The position numbers were made by a program, and so were the translations under genes. A stretch of 64,000 nt of DNA. It comes from Salinimicrobium flavum (GTDB lineage Bacteria > Bacteroidota > Bacteroidia > Flavobacteriales > Flavobacteriaceae). The first letter of the stretch is position 1; each line of letters starts with the position of its first letter. The DNA is taken from contig NZ_JBHULT010000009.1 in the NCBI RefSeq assembly GCF_042684505.1, positions 1-64,000 on the forward strand, read 5' to 3'. Shown in pieces: positions 35,418 to 43,813 of this stretch. The notes below the pieces were generated by a model. The model did no database searches. It saw nothing but the letters and a program-made list of their open reading frames with translations, and was not told the DNA's origin.

Positions 35418-38400
35418 CTAATATTGTCTAATTAATATTTCCGCACTAGGTTCAACACTTCTCATTGATTGCATTGCAACAAGAGTGTCATCATCACTTT
35501 TCTTTTCTTGCATAGGCACTATTAAAGATTCTTTTGGATGATTGTGCCAATAGTATTTTAGATTTTTTTCAGCATCAACCTTATATCTCCAATCTCTCAA
35601 AATGTTATCTGTCTTTTCCATTATAAGTTGAACATCTTCTTGAGCGAATTGATGATCTTGGAAAAGGTTTAATAAGTTATTTCGGAGTTCGCTTTTAATT
35701 CTATCATCAACTAATGCATTTGCCGCTTCGTTGGCCGTATAAGGAGTCGTGTGTCTGAAATAGGCGAGTATAAGAGTAAACAACATTTTGTCTAAGGCAT
35801 TTTCAGCAAATGGAGTTACACTCAATGGTTCCACTTGCTTATAAAATGTTTTATGAAATTGAACAAAATCTTCATAGAACGATAAATCTCTACTGTTGAA
35901 TGGGTCGTATAGTGTAAAGACAACACCTTTATTTTTCCTTGCAACACGACTGCTTGCCTGAATGTATTCAGCAGTATTTGGGGGCATTCCGTTCATTATC
36001 ATAACTCCTAAACGACCTACATCAAGACCTACACTAATCATATTAGTTGCAAGAACAAGGTCATAAGCCTTATGGTCTTTTAAATTGCCATTAAATGGTA
36101 TGTCAAGTTTATCCAGGTTCTTTTTGATTTTTTCGTTTGGAATACGGCTTGTTAATTCGATGTTTCTGTATGAAAGTTTGTTGTAATTATTTGCAGAATT
36201 AAAATCGTCAATTAAATACCTAACTTGTAATTGCTTAATTATTGGTTTTAATTCAGAGTTTATCTTGTTTGAAAAGCGACCGATTTCCTTAAGACTTTTG
36301 AAGTATGAAAGTAAAGTCCAAAAACTATCAGCATCAGATTTGTTGGTGGATTTTTTCCAAATTTCTAGCCTGGCAAACATTAGCGAAGCTAATAATTGAA
36401 GATTGGTAACTACTGTGGTCTTACCTGTAGGTAAGACACCAATGTATTTTCGTTTACTTTCATTAATTACTTTTGAGAAAAATGTATCATCTGAATTTGT
36501 AGCAAATTGTGGAAACACTTTTGCTTCACGACCGTATAACCCCAATATTTGTTTATCTACGTTTTTTACTGTTGCAGTTGAAGCAATTATTTTTGGGTTA
36601 TGGCAAAGTTCTAAAAGGGCATTTTCAAATAAACCCACTAAACTGCCTAATGTCCCGTTTAATAAATGCAACTCATCTTGAATTATCAATTCGGGCTTTC
36701 TGTTTGAGCCATTATTAAAGAGTGCTGTAGATTCACCTTTCCATGCTAAAGCAGCAAATTTATCAACTGTCGCAAATAATATAGTTGGTGGTTTAGAATA
36801 AATATCATCATCAATCAAAACAATTGGTAAACCTCCATTTTTTTCTGAAAAGTGGCAAGCGGCATTCAAACAATAGCTTTTAAGTTGCCTGTCAACTCTG
36901 TGTCCAATCTGATAAATAGAATCTTTTTGGGAAAATCTTGTTATAACCTTTGTATTGCACCATTGACAGTTTGAAAGTTGAAATGGATTTACTACATAAG
37001 TATTGCCTTGATTCAGCTTTTGTTGAGTCGATTGTAATTTTTTCTGAGCATCTATTAGTCTGTTGGGAATGGTTTGTTTTCCAACCCAAAAACCTATTGT
37101 AATTTTCTTATCCCCTAAATCTTTAGAATTGCTTCTAATAAATTCACAAGCTAAAATCATTTTCGAAGCCCTTTCAAATTGCTGTGCAGAAAGAAGCCTA
37201 AGAGTATATCTAATTATGATATTAACACCATCATAAGTTTTCGGGTATTCGATTCTTCGCCAAAATATTAAAAATGCTGATACAGCCAAATATGCTTCTG
37301 TTTTACCACCACCTGTCGGGAAATACAATAAGTCAATTAACTCTTTTTCTTGGCTGTTTTCATCTACAAACGAAGCCATGCATTGCAATATAAAAGCTAA
37401 CTGAAATGGTCTCCATTCGGGAACTCTGTTAGAAGGAAAATCTAATTTACCGTAATCTTGGAAACTATGTTGTAAAATTTCGTTGCGTTCCCAGACTTCA
37501 AAACCTTCTTTTTTTGTATTAAAATGTTGTGCAGTTTGGAACATTTGTAAGTAAATCGCAGTGTTCGCTAATTGAAATGCTCTTAATGCTTTTTCATTTT
37601 CTGAAAGTAATTTGATTCCGTTGTTTATTCTCCTATATATCTGTTCACATTTTTTAATATTTTTTAGTCCTAGCTCATTCTCACCTGATTTTATACGCTC
37701 TTCTTCAATCCAATTTTTATAGGCTTCTGAAACTTTAAAGAGATTTGTAATTATGCTTTTGGTGTCTGTATTGTATACCGTAAGATTTTTAATATCTAAA
37801 ATCTCCCCTTTGATTTTGTCTGTCTCGGAACTTTGACTTTTTACATCATATTCAGGCAAAAAGGTTGATTGTATCCATTGTGGGGTATTAGGAGATTGTG
37901 CATTCTCCCAAGTACAGGCTGTATTATGACCTATTCCAAATGCCAATTTTTCTCTATACAAATAATCTAACATTTTATCTTCGTCAGTTTTGTACAAATG
38001 AGTTTTATAATCTCGGAACGGTAATAATTTTTCACTTTCAATTTTAATCTCTGTCTGAAAACAACTTACTTGATTAACTTTTTCTTTGGATAACGAAAAC
38101 TTATCCTTTGGTATCTGCACTTTATTTTCAATTACTGCTTTAATGTAGTATTTATCGGCATAGTTGGAATACATTTTTAAATGGAAAACAAGGCTTTCTT
38201 TCATTTCCTTATTCCAATTTTCAAAGTTGCAATTTGGCTGTTCTGAAAGTTTTAACTCTAAATGATTGTTTAGAGAAGCCTCAATCTCGGCGACATTTAT
38301 GTTTAAAGTAATTGAGTTATCAAATCTCCTGTACTTGTCTTTGAAAAATAGTTTTGAAATGACTTTGTAAAGTGCAAAATCCTTATCCGTTTTTTGCCTC

Positions 38401-39020
38401 AATGATTTAAGACAATCTTGAAAATGAAGATACTCAGGCGTGATTTTACCATCTTTAGTCCTTGGAACTTTTTGTGATTGAGTTAGTGTTTTATTTTCTG
38501 CATCAAAAGTTACAAAAGGGCTAAGTCCAAACTGCTCTAAAAGGTTAATTCCTTCACCGCTATATGCGATTTTGATTTCTGAAAAATTGGCTTTTTTGTA
38601 ATTGCCGAAATTTATTGTTGCTTTAAAATTTTTACATGATTTATTAACGGCAAATGTTATCCCAAAATGTGAAGGGAAAAAGGTGTTTGAAGTGTATTTT
38701 GGTTGCGTGTCGGTTTTGTCTTTCTCGTCTTCATCATCTTCAAAAACCTCAATTTCTTTAATTTCTCCATCATTCAGATTGGATGTTAAATCAGTTAGAT
38801 CATCCTCATCTTCCTCTTTCATCTCCTCTTGTCCATTATCACTTCCATTTGGTTGAAGTTGTTTTGGAAAAAGGATCCCTGAAAAATATCTTTGCAAAGG
38901 CTTTCCTTCAATTATTTCATTCCTAAAATCTTCTTTACATTGAAAAATATCTGAACCTGGTCCAATTATTTCCTTTTTTACTCGCTCAACTATTATATCT
39001 CTATTTTCTTTTACACTCAT
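35418..39020 (-). CDS. drmA: DrmA-like SF2 helicase (DISARM-type)
   Basis: This is a 1200-residue superfamily 2 helicase. Walker A is FPTGGGKTEAYL (near residue 567). The DExH box is IIQDELHLLNG (near 780). Motif V is ATNMISVGLDV (near 1000) and motif VI is QASSRVARK (near 1023). An acidic low-complexity stretch occupies about residues 63-100 (EEMKEEDEDDL and following). The TGGGKTEAYL and QDELHLLNG motifs together with the adjacent DUF1998 gene are diagnostic of DrmA. It overlaps the upstream gene by four bases. Confidence 0.87.
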   Translation of the reverse strand: MSVKENRDIIVERVKKEIIGPGSDIFQCKEDFRNEIIEGKPLQRYFSGILFPKQLQPNGSDNGQEEMKEEDEDDLTDLTSNLNDGEIKEIEVFEDDEDEKDKTDTQPKYTSNTFFPSHFGITFAVNKSCKNFKATINFGNYKKANFSEIKIAYSGEGINLLEQFGLSPFVTFDAENKTLTQSQKVPRTKDGKITPEYLHFQDCLKSLRQKTDKDFALYKVISKLFFKDKYRRFDNSITLNINVAEIEASLNNHLELKLSEQPNCNFENWNKEMKESLVFHLKMYSNYADKYYIKAVIENKVQIPKDKFSLSKEKVNQVSCFQTEIKIESEKLLPFRDYKTHLYKTDEDKMLDYLYREKLAFGIGHNTACTWENAQSPNTPQWIQSTFLPEYDVKSQSSETDKIKGEILDIKNLTVYNTDTKSIITNLFKVSEAYKNWIEEERIKSGENELGLKNIKKCEQIYRRINNGIKLLSENEKALRAFQLANTAIYLQMFQTAQHFNTKKEGFEVWERNEILQHSFQDYGKLDFPSNRVPEWRPFQLAFILQCMASFVDENSQEKELIDLLYFPTGGGKTEAYLAVSAFLIFWRRIEYPKTYDGVNIIIRYTLRLLSAQQFERASKMILACEFIRSNSKDLGDKKITIGFWVGKQTIPNRLIDAQKKLQSTQQKLNQGNTYVVNPFQLSNCQWCNTKVITRFSQKDSIYQIGHRVDRQLKSYCLNAACHFSEKNGGLPIVLIDDDIYSKPPTILFATVDKFAALAWKGESTALFNNGSNRKPELIIQDELHLLNGTLGSLVGLFENALLELCHNPKIIASTATVKNVDKQILGLYGREAKVFPQFATNSDDTFFSKVINESKRKYIGVLPTGKTTVVTNLQLLASLMFARLEIWKKSTNKSDADSFWTLLSYFKSLKEIGRFSNKINSELKPIIKQLQVRYLIDDFNSANNYNKLSYRNIELTSRIPNEKIKKNLDKLDIPFNGNLKDHKAYDLVLATNMISVGLDVGRLGVMIMNGMPPNTAEYIQASSRVARKNKGVVFTLYDPFNSRDLSFYEDFVQFHKTFYKQVEPLSVTPFAENALDKMLFTLILAYFRHTTPYTANEAANALVDDRIKSELRNNLLNLFQDHQFAQEDVQLIMEKTDNILRDWRYKVDAEKNLKYYWHNHPKESLIVPMQEKKSDDDTLVAMQSMRSVEPSAEILIRQY

Positions 39021-40489
39021 ATTTCTATCAATTGTAAAGTCGATTCATCCAATGTTTCAATATTTTCACTAAAAACCTCAATGCTATTTACAATATGTAA
39101 AGGCATATAATCATCTACAAAATTTTTTAATGTGGTTACATTGAAGTTTCGCTTTTGCAAAATTTCTCCAATTTTATTCTCTTTTAAAAACAAACGTATT
39201 TCTTGTTTTATACCACGACCAAGAACAATCATTGTGCTGTTATAGGTTGTTTTAGATTTGAAAATTGGTTTTATCATTGAGTCTATTTCCATGTCTGAAC
39301 TTTCAGAATAATAAAGTTTGAAAATAGCTCGTAAGTCATTATTAAACATTGGAAATTTTCTGTATCCTTTACCATAAGTAGCTAATGTGTTGGGCAATAT
39401 TCTTAGCCCCTTTTCTTTTAATTTTTGATAAAGCAATTCATCTCTATATTTAAGTCGCATCTCATTTATTAATTGTTTCCAATAAACTGAGTGTTCTTCA
39501 ACCTTTCCGAATATTTCAGGTTCGGTTTCTACAGCCACTTGGTATAAATTTTCAGCTAATTCTTCTTTTGGATAAATTCTGAGTCTATCGCCAACTTTAA
39601 TTTTATAGGTTTTATTTAATTCACCCCGCTCCGTGAAAATTGTATCGTTACTTTCGAGGTACAATTCAGCAAGATTTGTTATGACCTTGTAAACCAGTTT
39701 TTCCTCACTGTCATTTAGCAAAATATCACATTCATTTCTGTAGCCTTCATAAGCTCTGTTTCCTAAATTATCCAACCTCGATACAATACCATTAATAGTC
39801 GAACTTACATCAACCGAGTAATCTCGAGTTTCTATATATTCAATTCCGCAAAGCGATAATCTGTCATGTGACTTTATCTCTTGTTCAATTAGCTTTTTTC
39901 TGTTATCTAAATACTTGTAGTAAAGATTTTTTTCTTGTTTATAAACTACAAGGATTATTTCAATATCAAGGTTATATAATAAATCGAAATCTTTTTGACC
40001 ATTAAAACTGTGAAATACAAGTGTTATGTTTTCAAGGTGCAATTTTTTTAAGTCAGAAAAAGGCCGAATTTCTACTTTTCTATTTTTAATATGTTTTCCT
40101 GCAAAGTCAATATCATTATTGTCAAAAAAAGCAATTGTCCTTTTATCTGTTTGATTTAAGTGTTTCAATAAAATTTCTTGCTTGAGTAAATTTGATTTCA
40201 AAAAATCAAGAAATTCTAAGAGTTCATTTTTAGGATTATTCTCTCCAAGAAAATCAATTGTGTAGCCACCTGCGTTATCTAATGACTTTTCCAATTCTTT
40301 GTTGATTTTTACCCTGTCAACAAGGTTTTCAATGGTATCATATTGAATTGCGTTTATGGCGATTCTCAAAATATTACCATATGTTTTTAATTCAATGCCA
40401 AACTCAGAATTGATATATGATATTTTGTCGTCAAGTCTACCTATAAAGTCTTCTACTTCAGCACTAGGTATGTTTCTGAATTTAATCAT
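39017..40489 (-). CDS. DISARM-operon protein, possible DrmE C-terminal half
   Basis: This is a 490-residue protein with no motif I can name. The middle holds a Rossmann-like alternation (NITLVFHSFNGQKDFDLLYN, then IILVVYKQ). A later block WKQLINEMRLKYRDELLYQK...ILPNTLATYGKG...FPMFNNDLRAIFKL looks like a conserved functional region. It overlaps its neighbours on both sides by four bases. Together with the next gene upstream (300 aa) it would make about 790 residues, roughly the size and position of DrmE in class 2 DISARM. I infer a split DrmE, but homology cannot be shown by eye. Confidence 0.5.
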   Translation of the reverse strand: MIKFRNIPSAEVEDFIGRLDDKISYINSEFGIELKTYGNILRIAINAIQYDTIENLVDRVKINKELEKSLDNAGGYTIDFLGENNPKNELLEFLDFLKSNLLKQEILLKHLNQTDKRTIAFFDNNDIDFAGKHIKNRKVEIRPFSDLKKLHLENITLVFHSFNGQKDFDLLYNLDIEIILVVYKQEKNLYYKYLDNRKKLIEQEIKSHDRLSLCGIEYIETRDYSVDVSSTINGIVSRLDNLGNRAYEGYRNECDILLNDSEEKLVYKVITNLAELYLESNDTIFTERGELNKTYKIKVGDRLRIYPKEELAENLYQVAVETEPEIFGKVEEHSVYWKQLINEMRLKYRDELLYQKLKEKGLRILPNTLATYGKGYRKFPMFNNDLRAIFKLYYSESSDMEIDSMIKPIFKSKTTYNSTMIVLGRGIKQEIRLFLKENKIGEILQKRNFNVTTLKNFVDDYMPLHIVNSIEVFSENIETLDESTLQLIEI

Positions 40490-41388
40490 ATTGAATTTAC
40501 TATGTCTACTTCTTCCTTAAACCAATTCCAACAAGGTATTGAGGTTATTTTTTGAGGAGAAAGGCTATTTGAAAGTACAATCAAATTGAAGCCAAATCTT
40601 TGTTGGTCAAGTCTCATTTGTTCAATGTTGCTTGCCTCTGTATCGAAGACAATTATGGATTTTATTTTTTTGCCTTGCTGTATAATTTGTTGATAACATA
40701 CTTCATATTTTGGAGTGAAATAAACAAGACAATCTGTTATTGCTGGAATTGATTTAATTTCTGATAGGTGGTTTTCTTCTCTTGGATTAGGTAAATAGAT
40801 TGATGGGATTTTATTTTTTTCATTTAAGCTGTCCCATAAAGGCTTTTTTGATATAAATACGGATATAGTTTCAAAATTTGTTCTCGGAAAATCTGTTTTT
40901 TCAAAATTTAGTGATTGAAAAAAATTGAAATAATCTTCAATAGTTTTATCGCTAACACCTGAATCAACTTTTACAAATTTTTTTACAAGTCGATCATATG
41001 TGATATTGGGGATGTCTGCTGGTAATTTTTGTTTTTTAGATTTTCGGAGTTGATGGTTTAACCTATAATGTGATTCACCAATTTTTTTCACTAAATAATA
41101 TTCTCCATTAACTCTTCTTTTTACTTTATCTCCATCTTTTATTCCTGGCAAATCATAATGGTTAAGATAAATGTCATTTGCTAATTCAATATATAGATGT
41201 CCTGCAATTTTTAATAGTGTTTCTTTTGAGTTCTGAAAGTTTATGTGGAGAGTTTTGTTTTCTTGGTAGTGTTTAAGAATAATCTTTACAGTCAGGGCGA
41301 TAACATTATTAGAAAATTTTGTTTCAACATGGTGGACACCACTAAATCTTTCAAAAAGTTTCTGATAATATGTTTCGTTTAATATCAT
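40486..41388 (-). CDS. DISARM-operon first gene, possible DrmE N-terminal half
   Basis: This is a 300-residue protein, first in the four-gene operon, whose stop overlaps the next start by four bases. It has no recognised catalytic motif. The opening YQKLFERFSGVHHVETKFSN, the basic segment RLNHQLRKSKKQKLP (about 117-131) and the strand-like IIVFDTEA near 244 are its visible features. It is possibly the N-terminal part of a split DrmE-like protein. No TAnnTTTG box was found convincingly upstream. Confidence 0.5.
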   Translation of the reverse strand: MILNETYYQKLFERFSGVHHVETKFSNNVIALTVKIILKHYQENKTLHINFQNSKETLLKIAGHLYIELANDIYLNHYDLPGIKDGDKVKRRVNGEYYLVKKIGESHYRLNHQLRKSKKQKLPADIPNITYDRLVKKFVKVDSGVSDKTIEDYFNFFQSLNFEKTDFPRTNFETISVFISKKPLWDSLNEKNKIPSIYLPNPREENHLSEIKSIPAITDCLVYFTPKYEVCYQQIIQQGKKIKSIIVFDTEASNIEQMRLDQQRFGFNLIVLSNSLSPQKITSIPCWNWFKEEVDIVNSI

Positions 41389-41810
41389 TTATAAAAAGTC
41401 TGTCAATGTCAGCATTGAAGATTAAATAAAACAAAACTTATAGGGAAGTATTGAATGGGAAAGATAGAAATTTAACTTAACAAAATATTAAGAAGTGATT
41501 TTTTTCTCCAATTATTGCTCTCTTTATGCAATTTTCGAAAATTGAGCAATAAAGTCAAAATATATATGAGTCTCTTCGGCACTTCAGGGTACCACCCCAA
41601 AATGGCGTGCCAATGTTCGAAAAGGAAAACGAATCTAATTTGAGGGGAGGGGGTGCTCAATAAAAAATCTACGGCACCTCCTTTTCAACTTTTTTATGAG
41701 TAAAGGTTCCTCTCCAATTCTCATAGTGTATTCTCTTGAAAATGTATACCTTTAATAGCCCTGTTTATGAGGCAAACTTTTCAATCCTTAATTTATTTAT
41801 ACATTTCTTT
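41389..41810. other. Non-coding region upstream of the DISARM-like operon
   Basis: No gene is supported. It contains a perfect 16-base palindrome (41529-41544) nested in further inverted words (ATTGCTC/GAGCAAT and CTTTAT/ATAAAG), which could be an operator. A GC-richer patch (41575-41690) with GGCGTGCCAATGTTCG looks like a remnant of older sequence. The open frame at 41472-41660 has no protein-like features. Confidence 0.5.
41529..41544. promoter_or_regulatory. Perfect palindrome, candidate operator
   Basis: CAATTTTCGAAAATTG is a perfect 16-base palindrome, about 140 bases upstream of the DISARM-like operon start (41388). Flanking words extend the dyad. No binding protein is known. Confidence 0.4.
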
Positions 41811-42017
41811 ATGATTACTGAAAAGCAGTTAAAAAATTTAGGTTATAGTGTAAAAACAATAATTGAACGTACAGGAACAATAGACTATCGCCACCCAGAA
41901 AAGAATTACCTTGTTAATTACGACCACGGAACGGTAACTGTAATTATACGTGGTGGAGTAAATAAATTGAAAACAGAAGATTATGAACGGTTTTTAGAAT
42001 TTCATAATGATAATTAG
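41811..42017 (+). CDS. Small hypothetical protein at the right end of the island
   Basis: This is a 68-residue protein starting MITEKQLKNLGYSV. The frame stays open upstream to 41736, but the 25 extra residues are hydrophobic and unlike the rest. A short charged helical N-terminus is followed by a beta-like NYLVNYDHGTVTVIIRGG. No family is recognised. It lies ten bases inside the right-end GTACCT motifs, so it could be element-encoded or an end remnant. Confidence 0.5.
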   Translation: MITEKQLKNLGYSVKTIIERTGTIDYRHPEKNYLVNYDHGTVTVIIRGGVNKLKTEDYERFLEFHNDN

Positions 42018-42026
42018 TTCCACTTC

Positions 42027-42054
42027 GCACCTCATTTGTACCTTATTTGTACCT
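42027..42054 (+). repeat. Right-end iterons, 11-base spacing
   Basis: GCACCT (42027-42032), GTACCT (42038-42043) and GTACCT (42049-42054) follow each other at 11-base steps. The spacing and core are the same as the left-end pair at 19366-19382. The distance to the attachment core is about 40 bases here, versus about 125 at the left end. Confidence 0.55.
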
Positions 42055-42092
42055 CAAAATTTGAAAGGCCTTATAAATACTTAAAAGATATA

Positions 42093-42110
42093 TTCTGTAT
42101 TGGCAAATAG
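42093..42110 (+). other. attR: second copy of the mnmE 3' end
   Basis: TTCTGTATTGGCAAATAG encodes Phe-Cys-Ile-Gly-Lys-stop, as the real mnmE end does (14 of 18 bases shared with 19225-19242). All but one of the mismatches are at third codon positions; the last is the third base of the stop codon. This is what a displaced mnmE terminus should look like. Confidence 0.8.
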
Positions 42111-42436
42111 AGAAGTCATTTAATCTGAAATCATTTGAGAGATAAAAAATGAAGCTTTGGAATATACTTTTCGCCAAAAAAGATTTTAACCATTAAATTT
42201 GAGCTGGTTCAATATCTTTTTCACTTGGTGCCTGGAAGAATCCATGTTTATTCCTTTTCCGACCTCAACTTGTAGGATGAAAGCCTTTACCCAACAGAGC
42301 TGATAATTGAGGGAAAAGATTGAAAATAATCTGTCTAAATTAAAAATTATGATTAGAAATAATAATTTTAAGATTTTTTTCACATATTTGCAATAAGAAT
42401 TAAGCCCCCATCCCTACAGGCTTTCAACTTTATAAA
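42111..42436. other. Non-coding gap right of the island
   Basis: No gene is supported. A near-consensus CATATTTG box at about 42384-42391 lies about 45 bases before the next gene and could drive it. There is no clear terminator. Confidence 0.45.
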
Positions 42437-43804
42437 ATGTTGAAAAAAATAATTTCGGCAATCCTGTGCCTGTTATTGGTTGCCTGTTCTCAAGAAAGTG
42501 AAGAAGTAAATTCCAGCCCTTCACAATTTTCCCTGGAGGATATCTCCTTTGCAGGCACTGTGGCAAAAATCCGCTGGTCCAAAGCTCAGGACGCAGACCA
42601 AGATGAAGTCTTCTACAATGTTTATCTCAATTCCGAACTTATTAAAGGACCTGTTTCTCAAAATGAGATTACTACCACACTGGAATATAACAGGGATTAT
42701 GAAGGTCTCATTATAGCTACAGATCGTAACGGAGGTACTACAGAGCTCAAATTCAATTTTAAAGGTCCTGCCAGTAAGATCATTTTGGTAAGTGACTTTC
42801 AAAGCGGACAGGTAGTAGCCATTGACCTCGATACTCGCAGCAGAATTTGGACAGCCCCAAACCAGGATGGGGTTCATAGTGTTAATAACGACCTGGTATA
42901 TTCGGGAGTATTGAATCTTACTGCACATCATCTTTTTACAGGTGAGAAGGTATGGGAAAAACAACCTGTTAACAGGAGCTATGATATTGGTTACCGGCAC
43001 TTAATGGCCGATGATCAGAACCTGTATTCCATTACGTCAGATATGACTATGGTGGCAATAGATCTTGAGCGACAGGAAAAACAATGGGAAATAAGCCTGT
43101 TCGACAGTAACTACAGATATGCAATGGATGAGGCTTATCTTTATATCCCGAAGCGCAATAATCACGAACTCATTGCAGTGAATAAATATTCCGGTGAAAT
43201 CAAGTGGGAATTTGGAGTTGATAACCCTGTTAGCAGTCTCGCACCATTCATAGAACATGCGCCACTTGTTCATGGGGGAAACCTTTACTTTCAGGATAAC
43301 AATGGGCGCTTTTATTCGGTAAACAAATTGAGTGGCGCCAAGAATTACAGCCTTGACCTTGGCAAGTATTCCAAAACAGCTCCGGTATGGGCCAACGGTA
43401 ATGTAATATTCACAGCCCGTGATGAAATCTTCTCTGTAAAAGCCACTACCGGTACTATCAACTGGAGATATTATTTTGGGGATGTTTCCCAATCTTCCCC
43501 TTTTAAGGAAGATGGAAAAATCTTTGTGGGAGCCGGAAATCATCTTTTCTGCTTTGATGCTTTAACAGGAGCCTTGAGATGGAAATCTTCTGTTGGAGCT
43601 ACTGTGGTATCCTCTCCTATTGTGTACGATGGAAAGGTCTACGTAAGTTCCCATTCGGCCCGTCTTCACTGCCTTAATGCCGAAAACGGCAATATGGAAT
43701 GGGAAGTAGGAAATGTTACGTTTTCTGTTTCTTCCCCCACCCTGATCATTGGCAATAGCGAAAAAATTATTCATCCCTCAGATTATGGTCTGCATTACAA
43801 TTAA
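42437..43804 (+). CDS. PQQ-like beta-propeller lipoprotein
   Basis: This is a 455-residue lipoprotein. The signal peptide ends in LLVAC (Cys17), and SQESEE follows. Residues about 30-110 form a fibronectin-like domain. The rest is a PQQ/YncE-type beta-propeller built of repeats such as GEKVWEKQP, GEIKWEFG, GTINWRYYFG, GALRWKSSVG and GNMEWEVG. No PQQ-dependent dehydrogenase residues are evident, so it is probably a binding or scaffold propeller at the outer membrane. It is first of four adjacent exported-protein genes, nine bases before the next. Confidence 0.85.
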   Translation: MLKKIISAILCLLLVACSQESEEVNSSPSQFSLEDISFAGTVAKIRWSKAQDADQDEVFYNVYLNSELIKGPVSQNEITTTLEYNRDYEGLIIATDRNGGTTELKFNFKGPASKIILVSDFQSGQVVAIDLDTRSRIWTAPNQDGVHSVNNDLVYSGVLNLTAHHLFTGEKVWEKQPVNRSYDIGYRHLMADDQNLYSITSDMTMVAIDLERQEKQWEISLFDSNYRYAMDEAYLYIPKRNNHELIAVNKYSGEIKWEFGVDNPVSSLAPFIEHAPLVHGGNLYFQDNNGRFYSVNKLSGAKNYSLDLGKYSKTAPVWANGNVIFTARDEIFSVKATTGTINWRYYFGDVSQSSPFKEDGKIFVGAGNHLFCFDALTGALRWKSSVGATVVSSPIVYDGKVYVSSHSARLHCLNAENGNMEWEVGNVTFSVSSPTLIIGNSEKIIHPSDYGLHYN

Positions 43805-43813
43805 ATTCAAAAA

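Larger units (their letters stand above)
19225..42110. mobile_element. Integrated genomic island at the mnmE 3' end
   Basis: The island has four marks. (1) The last 18 bases of mnmE (19225-19242) recur imperfectly (14 of 18) at 42093-42110, and both copies encode Phe-Cys-Ile-Gly-Lys-stop. (2) A tyrosine integrase gene lies beside the left end. (3) GTACCT motifs 11 bases apart occur just inside both ends. (4) The interior is visibly richer in A+T than the flanks and full of defence-type genes. The mnmE (trmE/thdF) 3' end is the established attachment site of SGI1-type islands in Gammaproteobacteria. No relaxase, conjugation or phage structural genes are seen, so transfer would need help from elsewhere. 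Confidence 0.85.

Noticed and set aside
19243..42092. Prophage or conjugative element
   Set aside because: No capsid, portal, terminase, tail, relaxase or type IV secretion genes are visible.
42186..42383. 65-residue minus-strand gene right of the island
   Set aside because: It is an open frame without family resemblance, in AT-rich non-coding DNA overlapping the probable promoter of the PQQ-propeller gene.
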